64,000 nucleotides of DNA from Flavobacterium saccharophilum (lineage in GTDB: Bacteria > Bacteroidota > Bacteroidia > Flavobacteriales > Flavobacteriaceae), in NCBI RefSeq assembly GCF_900142735.1, contig NZ_FRBY01000005.1:310001-374000 (forward strand). Reading direction: 5' to 3'. Made by a program: the position numbers and the translations under genes. Below, one piece after another: positions 9,244-17,782 of this stretch. Positions within the stretch are counted from its first letter, which is position 1. Every line of letters begins with the position of its first letter. The notes under the pieces were generated by a model. That model was not told where the DNA came from. It ran no database searches and saw only the letters and a program-made list of their open reading frames with translations.

Positions 9244-11406
9244 TTATTTAGCTCCCGGAGGCGCTTTTTCTTCAATAAATTTTATAAAAGTATTGATCAA
9301 ATGTTCTCTCGTACCTTCTCCTTCGTAGATACTATGAGAACGATTTGGGTAAATCATTAAATTAAACATTCTGTCGTATTTAACTAACTCATTAATCAAA
9401 ACTTCGGCATTTTTATAATGTACATTATCATCACCTGTTCCGTGAATATAAAGAAGATTTCCTTTTAAATTCTTAGCATGTGTTACTGGTGATGCCTGAA
9501 CATAAGCTGCTTCATTCTCAGAAGGCAATCCCATATAACGTTCAGTATAGATATTATCATAAAAATGCTGATCTGTCACTGCAGAAATGGCTACTCCGGT
9601 TTTGTATATTTCAGGATATTGAAACATCAGGTTTAAAGTCACAGCTCCACCACCACTCCATCCGTGTACGGCAACTCTGTCACTATCAATAAAGTTCCAT
9701 TTCAAGATTTCTTTTGCTGCCATTGCCTGATCACGCGTATTTATAATTCCGATATTTTTATAAATAGATTTTCTCCATTTTGTTCCTTTCAGGGATGGGG
9801 TTCCTCTGTTATCCAACGCAATTCCAATATAGCCTTTCGGAATTAACAAATCTATAAAACCATTAAAATAAGGCATATCATTCGCTACAGTAGACATTGG
9901 CTCTCCATAAACATAAAAGAACAATGGATATTTTTTTGATGGGTCAAAATCTAATGGTTTTGCCATTATCCCATCCATTTCAATACCGTCTACCGTTGTT
10001 ACCTTAAATTTCTCTAAAGAAAAATCACGCTTCGGAGCCGTAAAAACATCAGCCTCTTTTGGCAGTATTTTTTTATGATCAGAAAGCGAAACCAGACGAG
10101 TATTGAAAATACGATTAATATTAGAATTGGTGTGTTTAGCATATGATCCGTCTGTAGAAAACTCATATTCGTTAGTTCCTTCAAATGCATCAGGCGTCAA
10201 TCTTTTTGTTTTCTTCGAATTCAAATTCGTTTCATATAAATAACGCTGTGTCGCATCTGTTGGACTTGCGATATAATAGATTGATTTTGTTTTGTCATTA
10301 TACGCTTTAAAATAAGCATCAAACTTTCCGGTTGTAATTAGCTCTTTCTTTTTTCCGTCACGGCTAATTTTATAAACATGCATCCAGCCATCAGCGTCAG
10401 AACTCCACAAGAAAGCTTTTCCGTTATCTACAAACTGACATGGAAAACCATCATAAATTCCCGAAGAAATATCGAAAACATCAATCCACTCGGGTGATTT
10501 TTCCTGATAAATTAAATTTGCTTTTCCTGATTGTGCGTTGCAATTGTAAATTGAAGCCTGATTCTGATTTCTGTTCAACTGAATCACCATTACTTCGTTA
10601 GCAGCAACCCATTCCATACGAACCAAATAATTATTATCAGGTTCACCTGGAATATCTAACCAATTTGTTTTTACAGAAGCAACATCAATAACTCCAATTT
10701 TTACCGCTGAAGGTCTTTCGCCTGCTTTAGGATATTCAACAGGAACCACAAACGGATACAAAGCATCTGTATTATTGATCATTAAATGAAACTTTGTATC
10801 TGTTGCATCAACGCGCCAAAACGCAATACTTTTTCCGTCAGGACTCCAACGAAATCCATCTCTTGCCGCCAACTCTTCTTCGTAAACCCAGTCAAAAGTT
10901 CCGTTAATAACCTTGTCCGTTCCATCCGTTGTTAATGGCGTTATTTTTCTAGAAGTTAGATTTTCCAGATAAATATTATGCTTTGAAACGTAAGCAACAT
11001 TTTCATTATCATTGGAGAATTTGGCAAACATCAACGAAGATTCTTCTAAGTTTGCTCCCAATTTTCTTCCTTTTCCCGTTGCTAAATCAAAGAACCAATA
11101 ATCTCCTTTAGTCTTAGCTCGCCACACTGTTTTTGAATTGGTATATACCAATACTTTTGTCTTATTTTGATTCCAAACCAAATCTTCAACTTCTCCGTTG
11201 AAACCGGCATCTTTTAATTGCTTAGTAGTTAAAACAGTAGTGTTCTGATTTAATTTATCTACATCATAAACCAAAATGTTCTCGTCTGAATTCACCCAGA
11301 ACGAATGCGAATTTGGCAGCCATTTTAATTCATTAATGTCAATGTCTTTTTGTGCAAAAATACTTGTGCAAATAAAAAGAAGTAATAAAAAGCGGTTTTT
11401 AATCAT
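9244..11406 (-). CDS. Dipeptidyl peptidase IV (S9B)
   Basis: The 720-residue protein begins with a signal peptide ending around IFAQ (residue 19). A beta-propeller region (to about residue 460) carries the DPP-IV hallmark DWVYEEEL, whose Glu pair binds the substrate N-terminus. The C-terminal alpha/beta-hydrolase domain shows GWSGGGA (about S584), HGTGDDNVH (about D659) and RSHSIY (about H691). DPP-IV removes Xaa-Pro dipeptides from peptide N-termini and probably works in the periplasm here. It is the last gene of the operon, 3 bases after the Xaa-Pro aminopeptidase gene. Location beside hydroxyproline catabolism supports a role with Pro/Hyp-rich peptides. Confidence 0.95.
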   Translation of the reverse strand: MIKNRFLLLLFICTSIFAQKDIDINELKWLPNSHSFWVNSDENILVYDVDKLNQNTTVLTTKQLKDAGFNGEVEDLVWNQNKTKVLVYTNSKTVWRAKTKGDYWFFDLATGKGRKLGANLEESSLMFAKFSNDNENVAYVSKHNIYLENLTSRKITPLTTDGTDKVINGTFDWVYEEELAARDGFRWSPDGKSIAFWRVDATDTKFHLMINNTDALYPFVVPVEYPKAGERPSAVKIGVIDVASVKTNWLDIPGEPDNNYLVRMEWVAANEVMVIQLNRNQNQASIYNCNAQSGKANLIYQEKSPEWIDVFDISSGIYDGFPCQFVDNGKAFLWSSDADGWMHVYKISRDGKKKELITTGKFDAYFKAYNDKTKSIYYIASPTDATQRYLYETNLNSKKTKRLTPDAFEGTNEYEFSTDGSYAKHTNSNINRIFNTRLVSLSDHKKILPKEADVFTAPKRDFSLEKFKVTTVDGIEMDGIMAKPLDFDPSKKYPLFFYVYGEPMSTVANDMPYFNGFIDLLIPKGYIGIALDNRGTPSLKGTKWRKSIYKNIGIINTRDQAMAAKEILKWNFIDSDRVAVHGWSGGGAVTLNLMFQYPEIYKTGVAISAVTDQHFYDNIYTERYMGLPSENEAAYVQASPVTHAKNLKGNLLYIHGTGDDNVHYKNAEVLINELVKYDRMFNLMIYPNRSHSIYEGEGTREHLINTFIKFIEEKAPPGAK

Positions 11407-11409
11407 GGT

Positions 11410-12705
11410 TTATTTGTTGTTTAATAAGTGTTCAATATCTTTAATTTCAATTGGCATTTCTTCAGATAAATTGATGTTTCCATCCTCAGTCAATAAATAA
11501 TCATTTTCCAGACGGCATCCAATTCCTTCCTCACGAATATAAATCCCGGGTTCACAGGTTAGCACCATTCCTTTTTCAAAAGGTCTTGAATATAACCCAA
11601 CATCGTGAACATCAAGCCCTAAATGATGTGCCGTTCCGTGCATGAAATATTTTTTATACGCCGGATTTTGAGGATCCTGATTTGCGATTTCTTCAGGACT
11701 AATTAATCGCAATTTAATCAATTCCGCTTCAATTAGTTTTGCCATTTGCAATTCGTAATCTTTGGACAAAATTCCTGGTTTCAAAAACTTAGATCCTTCT
11801 TTTAAACAATGCAAAACCGATTCATAAACTTCTTTCTGACGTGCTGAAAATTTTCCGTTTACCGGAACACAACGTGTGGTATCTGAATTATAATTGGCAT
11901 AACAAACACCAAAATCTATCAAAATCATTTCGCCTTCTTTACAAACCGAATCATTGGTATTATAATGAAGTGCACAGGCGTTTTTACCAGAAGCTATAAT
12001 GGGTTTGAAAGCATGTCGATTGCCCCCATTCTTTATATATTGATATGCTAATTCTGCTTCTAATTCATATTCTTTTACATCCGGCTTTACGGCTTTTAAT
12101 AACGATTTGAATCCTTTCACACTAATCGAAACCGCTTTTCTAATCAAAGCAACTTCTTCATCCGATTTTATCGGACGCAGTTCTCTCGTGATTTTAGCAA
12201 CACGATCATATTGATGCAACGGATATTTTTGCTTACACCATTGAATCATTCGATCCTGACGTGTATTCATTTCGGTTGTCACTCTTTTAATATGCTCGTT
12301 GTGTCCTAAATAGATCTTATCTGCTTCAAACGCAAAAAGCTGTATGTTTTTTTCAAATTCATGAATCCATTTTACATTTTTAATTCCGGAAATAGCTGAA
12401 ACTTTTTCTTTGGTCAAAAAATCGCCATCCCAAATTAAAGTGTGTTCACTAACTTCTTTTACAAATAAAATGGCTTGGTTTTCTTCTTTAAAGGCATCCG
12501 GATAAAGCACTAAAATAGTTTCATCCTGTTCAATTCCGCACAAATAAAACAAATCGTTGTTTTGTGCAAACCCCATTACATCGTCAGCATTGTTGGGCAT
12601 CACATCATTTGATGTTAAAATTGCCAAACTATTGTTTTGCAGCTTTTCAACAAACCGTTTTCGGTTATTTTCGAATAAAGAAACTGGAATCGAATCGTAT
12701 CTCAT
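11410..12705 (-). CDS. Xaa-Pro aminopeptidase (aminopeptidase P, M24B)
   Basis: The 431-residue protein has the N-terminal AMP_N domain (about 1-135) and an M24 catalytic domain. Metal ligands are D264 (LIDFG), D275 (NSDTTR), H360 (HGTAHHLGLDVHD), E385 (TCEPGIY) and E400 (RLENDYL). Length and motifs fit E. coli PepP-type enzymes, which remove the residue before an N-terminal Xaa-Pro bond. No signal peptide is seen, so it is cytoplasmic. It sits 3 bases after the FAD oxidase gene and 3 bases before DPP-IV, so all three are translated from one message. It differs clearly from the M24 protein at 3831. Confidence 0.95.
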   Translation of the reverse strand: MRYDSIPVSLFENNRKRFVEKLQNNSLAILTSNDVMPNNADDVMGFAQNNDLFYLCGIEQDETILVLYPDAFKEENQAILFVKEVSEHTLIWDGDFLTKEKVSAISGIKNVKWIHEFEKNIQLFAFEADKIYLGHNEHIKRVTTEMNTRQDRMIQWCKQKYPLHQYDRVAKITRELRPIKSDEEVALIRKAVSISVKGFKSLLKAVKPDVKEYELEAELAYQYIKNGGNRHAFKPIIASGKNACALHYNTNDSVCKEGEMILIDFGVCYANYNSDTTRCVPVNGKFSARQKEVYESVLHCLKEGSKFLKPGILSKDYELQMAKLIEAELIKLRLISPEEIANQDPQNPAYKKYFMHGTAHHLGLDVHDVGLYSRPFEKGMVLTCEPGIYIREEGIGCRLENDYLLTEDGNINLSEEMPIEIKDIEHLLNNK

Positions 12706-12708
12706 ATT

Positions 12709-13944
12709 TTATAATTGGAACATTTTAGTATCGACAGAAGTCGTTTTTCCTGAAATAATTTCAGTAATTATTTTACCTGTTGCCGGTGCAAGGCTTAAAC
12801 CCATCATGGCGTGCCCTGTGGCGAAAGTCAAATTTACAACTTTTTTTGAACGGTTTATTATGGGCATCCCCGAAGGTGTACACGGTCTGAATCCAAACCA
12901 CGTCTCTTGCGTTTCAGGCATCCCAACTTCCATTTCCGGATAAAATTCATTGATACTATTCACAATTCCCTGCAATCTGTTTTTATTTATTTGAGTATCT
13001 CCCGTATGCGTAATCTCCATGGTACCTCCAAAACGAATATCAGTATTCATAGGTGTTACCGCTACTTTTCCTTCACACAAAATAGAAGGAATTGAAGGTT
13101 TGTGGTTTTTATCTTTTAAAGTAAAACTATATCCTTTTCCTGGTAAAATTGAAACTGAAATTCCAAGCTTCTTTGCCAATAAAGGACTCCACGAACCTGC
13201 AGCTAATACAACTTCATCAGTCGCAAATGTACCCTTGCTTGTTACAATTTTTGTGATTTTATTTTGGTAAAAAACAAAATCCTGTACCGCCGTACCCGAA
13301 TGGATTTCAACATTCAATCGTGCCAGCTCCTGCTTGATAAATTGCATAAATTTCTGTGGATATAAATGGGCATCACCTGTATAATGAACTCCGCCCAAAA
13401 CATTTGTTTTAGTACCCTTCTCTAATTTCGCAACCGCTTCTGCTGAAAGATAATCTACTTTCAGTCCTAACTTTTCTGCTTCTCTTCCCTCAAGAAACAT
13501 TTCATGCCCTACTTTTTCTGTTTTATATAACATCAAAAGTCCTTTTTCTTGGTAGAAAAAAGAATTATTTTCCTTGGCAAAATCCTGATATAATTCTTTA
13601 CTCAACAAAGATAAATCACGAAGTGCCGGCATTGCTTTTGCGACATGTTTTTCATTCGCATGTTTGTAAAACTGAAGTCCCCATTTAATCAAATCAGAGT
13701 TTAATCTTGGTTTTACATAAAACGGACTTTTGCTGTCAAACATCCATTTCATTCCCTGCGCAATCATACCGGGCTGTGCCAACGGAATGATGTGCGACGG
13801 AACAATCATCCCTGCGTTTCCGTACGAACAACCATCATCCATTGCCGATTGATCAAAAATGGTTACCTCAAAACCGTCTTTAGCAAGATAATAAGCTGAA
13901 CACAGACCAATTATACCTCCACCAATTATACTTACTTTTTTCAT
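12709..13944 (-). CDS. FAD-dependent D-amino acid oxidase/dehydrogenase, probably acting on cis-4-hydroxy-D-proline
   Basis: This 411-residue DadA-like (DAO superfamily) flavoprotein starts with the dinucleotide-binding motif IIGGGIIGLCSAYYLA. It has the C-terminal GHAMMGLSLAPATG block that closes the FAD site. DadA enzymes oxidise D-amino acids to imines. Neighbours are a 4-hydroxyproline epimerase, a pyrroline-hydroxycarboxylate deaminase homologue and a semialdehyde dehydrogenase, so the likely substrate is cis-4-hydroxy-D-proline, giving pyrroline-4-hydroxy-2-carboxylate. The single-subunit form resembles the Pseudomonas putida type rather than the multi-subunit Lhp type. Substrate is inferred from context. 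A hairpin (13961-13997) lies before this gene. Confidence 0.88.
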   Translation of the reverse strand: MKKVSIIGGGIIGLCSAYYLAKDGFEVTIFDQSAMDDGCSYGNAGMIVPSHIIPLAQPGMIAQGMKWMFDSKSPFYVKPRLNSDLIKWGLQFYKHANEKHVAKAMPALRDLSLLSKELYQDFAKENNSFFYQEKGLLMLYKTEKVGHEMFLEGREAEKLGLKVDYLSAEAVAKLEKGTKTNVLGGVHYTGDAHLYPQKFMQFIKQELARLNVEIHSGTAVQDFVFYQNKITKIVTSKGTFATDEVVLAAGSWSPLLAKKLGISVSILPGKGYSFTLKDKNHKPSIPSILCEGKVAVTPMNTDIRFGGTMEITHTGDTQINKNRLQGIVNSINEFYPEMEVGMPETQETWFGFRPCTPSGMPIINRSKKVVNLTFATGHAMMGLSLAPATGKIITEIISGKTTSVDTKMFQL

Positions 13945-13960
13945 TTTTGCAGCATTAAAA

Positions 13961-13997
13961 AATTCATTGAAGAAGTACTATACTCCTTCAATGAATT
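13961..13997 (-). terminator. Hairpin between epimerase and oxidase genes (terminator or attenuator)
   Basis: Twelve-base arms AATTCATTGAAG / CTTCAATGAATT enclose a 13-base loop that can extend through AGTA/TACT pairing. On the minus strand the stem is followed by TTTTTTAATG. It lies inside the operon, so it may be a partial terminator setting lower expression of the three downstream genes, or a processing site. Confidence 0.65.
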
Positions 13998-14014
13998 GAA
14001 ATTTTTATTAGTTT

Positions 14015-15025
14015 TTAAATCACCTGAAAACCATGCGCATACGGATCATCTGATTCGTCGATCATAATGGTATTGTAACCGTACACTTTTGCCCAGCCCT
14101 GAATACTCGGAACAATTGCCGGAATCTCTCCAATAGTTGTTTCTTCAACAACCCGCCCAATAAATTTGCTTCCGATATAACTTTCGTGAATAAAATCTTC
14201 ACCCATTTTAAGCTTCCCTTTAGCATGTAATTGCGCTATTCTTGCTGAAGTTCCAGTACCACAAGGCGAGCGATCAATCGCTTTATCTCCGTAAAAAACA
14301 GCATTTCTTCCAGATGAGGTCGGATCAAGAGGTTCTCCTGTCCATAACATATGACTCACATCACGAATGGTATCATTTTGTGGATGGATAAAATAATCCG
14401 GATATTTTGCGTTGATTCGTTTACGGACTTCCTGACTAAACTGAATAATTTTACTGGCTGTAAAATCCTGAATTCCCGAAAAATTCTCTTGCGGATCTAC
14501 GATCGCGTAATAATTTCCTCCGTAAGCAACATCAAAAGTAATCTGTCCCAGTTCAGGGCAATCAATTGTCAATCCTTCGGCAGCCAGATACGATTTTACA
14601 TTCGTCAAACGTACCCAATCTACTTTACCTCCGGTTTGTTGGTATTCAATATTAACCAAACCGGCAGGCGCTTCCATTTTTATTTTTCCAGGTAGTTTGG
14701 GAGTAATCAAACCTTCTTCAATTGCGATAGTGATGGTTCCAATTGTTCCGTGACCACACATTGGCAGACAGCCCGATGTTTCGATAAATAAAATTCCGAA
14801 ATCATTGTCCGGATTACTTGGCGGATATAAAATACTTCCGCTCATCATGTCATGACCGCGAGGTTCAAACATCAATCCTTTACGGATCCAGTCAAATTCT
14901 TTTAAAAAATGCTGACGTTTTTCACTCATATTGGCTCCTTCCAAATTAGGCCCGCCACCAGCTACAACTCTTACGGGATTTCCGCAAGTGTGTGCATCTA
15001 CACAAAAAAAAGTTTTCTTTGACAT
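14015..15025 (-). CDS. 4-Hydroxyproline 2-epimerase (proline racemase family)
   Basis: The 336-residue protein belongs to the proline racemase superfamily. Both catalytic cysteines are present: C90 in SGCLPMCGHGTIG and C255 in DRSPCGTGTSAR. This rules against the hydroxyproline dehydratase branch, in which one is Thr. The family converts trans-4-hydroxy-L-proline to cis-4-hydroxy-D-proline. The next operon genes supply the oxidase, deaminase and dehydrogenase needed for the rest of the route, so hydroxyproline epimerase is much likelier than proline racemase. It follows the aldehyde dehydrogenase gene by 2 bases. Confidence 0.93.
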   Translation of the reverse strand: MSKKTFFCVDAHTCGNPVRVVAGGGPNLEGANMSEKRQHFLKEFDWIRKGLMFEPRGHDMMSGSILYPPSNPDNDFGILFIETSGCLPMCGHGTIGTITIAIEEGLITPKLPGKIKMEAPAGLVNIEYQQTGGKVDWVRLTNVKSYLAAEGLTIDCPELGQITFDVAYGGNYYAIVDPQENFSGIQDFTASKIIQFSQEVRKRINAKYPDYFIHPQNDTIRDVSHMLWTGEPLDPTSSGRNAVFYGDKAIDRSPCGTGTSARIAQLHAKGKLKMGEDFIHESYIGSKFIGRVVEETTIGEIPAIVPSIQGWAKVYGYNTIMIDESDDPYAHGFQVI

Positions 15026-15027
15026 TA

Positions 15028-16611
15028 TTATACCTTAGATTTTGTTTGAATATTATTTAACGTTCTTAAAATTTGCAATGGATTTTCATCTTGTAATTCC
15101 ACCGGCAATAACTCATTTGGCCAATTTTGATAACTAAATGGTCGTACCCAGCGGTAAACAGCATGAATTCCAACTGCAGTAAATCTGGAATCAGAAGAAG
15201 CCGGATAAGGACCTCCGTGAATCATTGATGGACAAACTTCAACTCCGGTAGGAACGCCATTAAAAATCAAACGTCCTACTCTGTTTTGCATTCCTTCGAT
15301 TAGTTCCTTATATTCTTTTAATTCGTTTGCTTCTCCAATGATTGTACCTGTTAACTGTCCGTCTAATTGACTGACAATTCTTAGTAATTCTTCTTCATCA
15401 TCGCATTGTACAAGAATAGAAACGGGTCCAAAAACCTCATGGCTTAACGTTTTATTTTCTAAAAAGGTTTTACCATCAACGGTCAAAACCTTCTGTACTC
15501 CATAATTAGGAGCTGCTTCACCTTTATACTCAGCAATTTTAGAAACTCCACTTTGGGCAACCATGGTTGCTGCTCCCTCTTCAAAACTATCTTTCATTGA
15601 AGGATGCAACATACAAAATGGTGCTATCTTTTCGATTGCCTCTGCTAATTCTAATGAAAACTGATTTAACTCAGCTCCTTTTATCCCAATTAATAAACCC
15701 GGATTGGTACAAAACTGACCGGCACCAAGAGTAATTGATCCTGCATAAGCAGTGGCCCATTTCTGACTGTTTGTTTTTAGCGCTTCTGGCAAAAAAACTA
15801 CCGGGTTTATACTTCCCATTTCGGCAAAAACCGGAATAGGCTCAGGCCGTTGTGAAGCAAGGTCAAACAAAGCTCTTCCGGCACGGATACTACCGGTAAA
15901 ACCAACTGCTTTAACCAACGGATGTTTCACCAAACTTGCTCCAAGCGTTGTTCCGCCCCCAACAAGATTAGAGAAAACACCTTCAGGCATATTTGTTTTT
16001 TGTGCGGCTTTAAGAATTGCTGAAGCAACCATTTCACCGGTACCAACATGCATCGAGTGACTTTTTACAATTACAGGACAACCCGCAGCTAAGGCCGAAG
16101 CAGTATCTCCACCAGCGGTTGAAAAGGCAAATGGAAAATTACTGGATCCAAAGACTACAACAGGTCCTAATGGAACCAATATTTTTCGTAAATCTTCTTT
16201 TGGAGCCGGAAGTCTGTCTGGTAATGCTGTATCAATTGTAGCCTGAACCCAGCTTCCCTCCGCAAGCATTTGGGCAAACGCACGTAACTGACCAACCATT
16301 CTGCCGCGTTCTCCTTCTGCTCTTCCCATCGGGAATCCGGATTCGCTACAATACTGAACCAACAAATTATCTCCTAAAGCTAAAACTTCATCAGCAATAG
16401 CATTTAAAAAAACAGCTTTCTCAAGACCGGAACAATTTCTATAAGTTCCAAATGCCCGATTAGCTAACGTAACAGTTTCTTCAATTTCTTCGGGAGTAGC
16501 TTCTGTAAAAACCCAGGGATTTTCCTTATCTAACTGCGGATTAAATGTTTTAAATGTTTTTTCTCCTGCAGCTTTAAGTGTACTTCCCACATAATTTTTT
16601 CCTGTAATCAT
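15028..16611 (-). CDS. 2,5-Dioxovalerate (2-oxoglutarate semialdehyde) dehydrogenase
   Basis: The 527-residue aldehyde dehydrogenase has catalytic C301 (GAGQFCTNPG), general base E264 (FAEMGSINP) and the oxyanion Asn in GSSNFPFAFS (about N158). Its length and the SNFPFAFSTAGGDTASALAAGCPV block are typical of alpha-ketoglutarate semialdehyde dehydrogenases, which are longer than most aldehyde dehydrogenases. The reaction gives 2-oxoglutarate and NAD(P)H, the last step of hydroxyproline breakdown. The same enzyme type serves pentose and glucarate oxidation elsewhere, but the flanking epimerase and lyase point to hydroxyproline. Confidence 0.93.
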   Translation of the reverse strand: MITGKNYVGSTLKAAGEKTFKTFNPQLDKENPWVFTEATPEEIEETVTLANRAFGTYRNCSGLEKAVFLNAIADEVLALGDNLLVQYCSESGFPMGRAEGERGRMVGQLRAFAQMLAEGSWVQATIDTALPDRLPAPKEDLRKILVPLGPVVVFGSSNFPFAFSTAGGDTASALAAGCPVIVKSHSMHVGTGEMVASAILKAAQKTNMPEGVFSNLVGGGTTLGASLVKHPLVKAVGFTGSIRAGRALFDLASQRPEPIPVFAEMGSINPVVFLPEALKTNSQKWATAYAGSITLGAGQFCTNPGLLIGIKGAELNQFSLELAEAIEKIAPFCMLHPSMKDSFEEGAATMVAQSGVSKIAEYKGEAAPNYGVQKVLTVDGKTFLENKTLSHEVFGPVSILVQCDDEEELLRIVSQLDGQLTGTIIGEANELKEYKELIEGMQNRVGRLIFNGVPTGVEVCPSMIHGGPYPASSDSRFTAVGIHAVYRWVRPFSYQNWPNELLPVELQDENPLQILRTLNNIQTKSKV

Positions 16612-16689
16612 ACTATTTTTTGTTTTTGAATGAATACTTCACACTTCTTAAAAAAAGAAATTTGCAAAATCAATTCTATTCGTTGGCAA

Positions 16690-17604
16690 CTATAAATTTT
16701 TATAATCAGGTAATGTTGGTCTTGATTCTAAAGCTTTTGCGATAATACCCAAAACCTTTTCTCTCTCAGAACCACGTAGTGGTAATCTAGGTGCACGAAC
16801 ATGTTCTGTTCCAATACCCGTTGCTACTTCAGCAAGTTTAATGTTTTGAACCAAAAACGAATTAATATCTAATTCTAATAAAGGTAAAAACCATCTGTAT
16901 ATTTTCAATGCTTCATCGATTTGACCAGCTTTAGCCAATTTATAAATTGCCACTGTCTCCCTCGGGAAAGCATCAACCAAACCTGAAACCCATCCGTGAG
17001 AACCCATTAATAAACTTTCTAACGCCAAAGTATCAACTCCTGATAATATTTTTAAACGATCTCCAAAACGATTGATCATTCTTGTTACATTCGATATATC
17101 TCTTGTCGATTCTTTTACAGCCTGAATATTATCAAATTTTAAAATTTCTTCAAACATATCAAGCGTAACTTCGATTTTATAATCTACCGGATTATTGTAA
17201 ACCATTATAGGAAGTGATGTATTTTTTGCTACTTCAGAAAAATAAGTAATAGTTTCAAAATCAGAAGCATTATAACGCATTGGAGGCAACATCATTAAAC
17301 CTTTTGCTCCATCTTGTTCTGCTTTATTAGCCGCTAAAATTGCTCCTCGGGTAGTTTGTTCCGCAATATTCATTATGACAGGCACCTGATTGTTAACCAT
17401 ACTAACGGTGCTTGTTACTAATTCTCTTTTTTCTTCTTCCAGAAGTGTACTGGCTTCTCCCAATGTACCGCCAAGAATGATTCCTTCAACCCCCGCTTCT
17501 AGTTGTGCTTTTAAATTTACCTCAAACATTCTGAAGTCTAATTTATCATCTGCAGTAAATTTTGTGGTTACTGCCGGCATTACGCCTTTCCATTGAATAC
17601 TCAT
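16690..17604 (-). CDS. DapA-family lyase, probable pyrroline-4-hydroxy-2-carboxylate deaminase
   Basis: This is an N-acetylneuraminate lyase/dihydrodipicolinate synthase superfamily TIM barrel. I start it at the ATG ending at 17604 (MSIQWKGVMPAVTTKF); an in-frame ATG at 17628 would add 8 unlikely residues overlapping the promoter box. The Schiff-base Lys is in QAVKEST (about K164 of 304) and the partner Tyr in VYNNPVDY. In hydroxyproline catabolism this family deaminates and dehydrates pyrroline-4-hydroxy-2-carboxylate to 2-oxoglutarate semialdehyde, the substrate of the next gene's product. Substrate is by context; true DapA is unlikely here. It is the first gene of the operon. Confidence 0.88.
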   Translation of the reverse strand: MSIQWKGVMPAVTTKFTADDKLDFRMFEVNLKAQLEAGVEGIILGGTLGEASTLLEEEKRELVTSTVSMVNNQVPVIMNIAEQTTRGAILAANKAEQDGAKGLMMLPPMRYNASDFETITYFSEVAKNTSLPIMVYNNPVDYKIEVTLDMFEEILKFDNIQAVKESTRDISNVTRMINRFGDRLKILSGVDTLALESLLMGSHGWVSGLVDAFPRETVAIYKLAKAGQIDEALKIYRWFLPLLELDINSFLVQNIKLAEVATGIGTEHVRAPRLPLRGSEREKVLGIIAKALESRPTLPDYKNL

Positions 17605-17625
17605 AATATCGATTTTTATTAAAAT

Positions 17626-17633
17626 CAAAATTA
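17626..17633 (-). promoter_or_regulatory. Candidate -7 promoter box of the hydroxyproline operon
   Basis: The minus strand reads TAATTTTG, identical to the boxes of the M43 and M24 genes, 21 bases before the chosen start codon. The motif of site B begins 43 bases upstream, which is 21 bases (about two helical turns) more than at sites A and C. A second TTTG-type box (CTGCTTTG, 17645-17652) lies closer and is an alternative. Confidence 0.45.
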
Positions 17634-17676
17634 TTTATATTGAACAAAGCAGGAGGCTGATAAATTACCTCAAACT

Positions 17677-17688
17677 GATACTATATTA
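17677..17688. promoter_or_regulatory. Candidate AraC operator, site B
   Basis: GATACTATATTA is identical to site A and lies in the 178-base region between the hydroxyproline operon and the divergent AraC gene. It continues into ACCCTATATATTAG and TTTAAGC, partly shared with site A. Confidence 0.5.
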
Positions 17689-17727
17689 CCCTATATATTA
17701 GATTTAAGCAAAAAACAAACTAATATA

Positions 17728-17760
17728 TTGCTATTTTTTTGAGCAAATAAAATATATTTG
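17728..17760 (+). promoter_or_regulatory. Promoter of the AraC regulator gene
   Basis: TTG (17728-17730) and TATATTTG (17753-17760) are separated by 22 bases, fitting the Bacteroidota pattern TTG-N17-23-TAnnTTTG. The start codon follows at 17783. Unlike the promoters with the GATACTAT motif, this one has both elements, so it may be constitutive. Confidence 0.6.
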
Positions 17761-17782
17761 ATCTAACTAACCTGAACCAACC

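Noticed and set aside
9329..9336. Another GATACTAT match
   Set aside because: It lies inside the DPP-IV coding sequence and lacks the following RTTA; other partial matches at 17936 and 30793 are also in coding sequence.
12557..12943. A 128-codon plus-strand open frame
   Set aside because: It runs antisense across the ends of the Xaa-Pro aminopeptidase and FAD oxidase genes, both with full family motifs, and shows no family features itself.
14351..14695. A 114-codon plus-strand open frame
   Set aside because: It is antisense to the hydroxyproline epimerase gene and has no supporting features.
16690..17628. Lysine-synthesis DapA
   Set aside because: The gene opens an operon with hydroxyproline epimerase, oxidase and 2-oxoglutarate semialdehyde dehydrogenase, so the deaminase role fits better than dihydrodipicolinate synthase.
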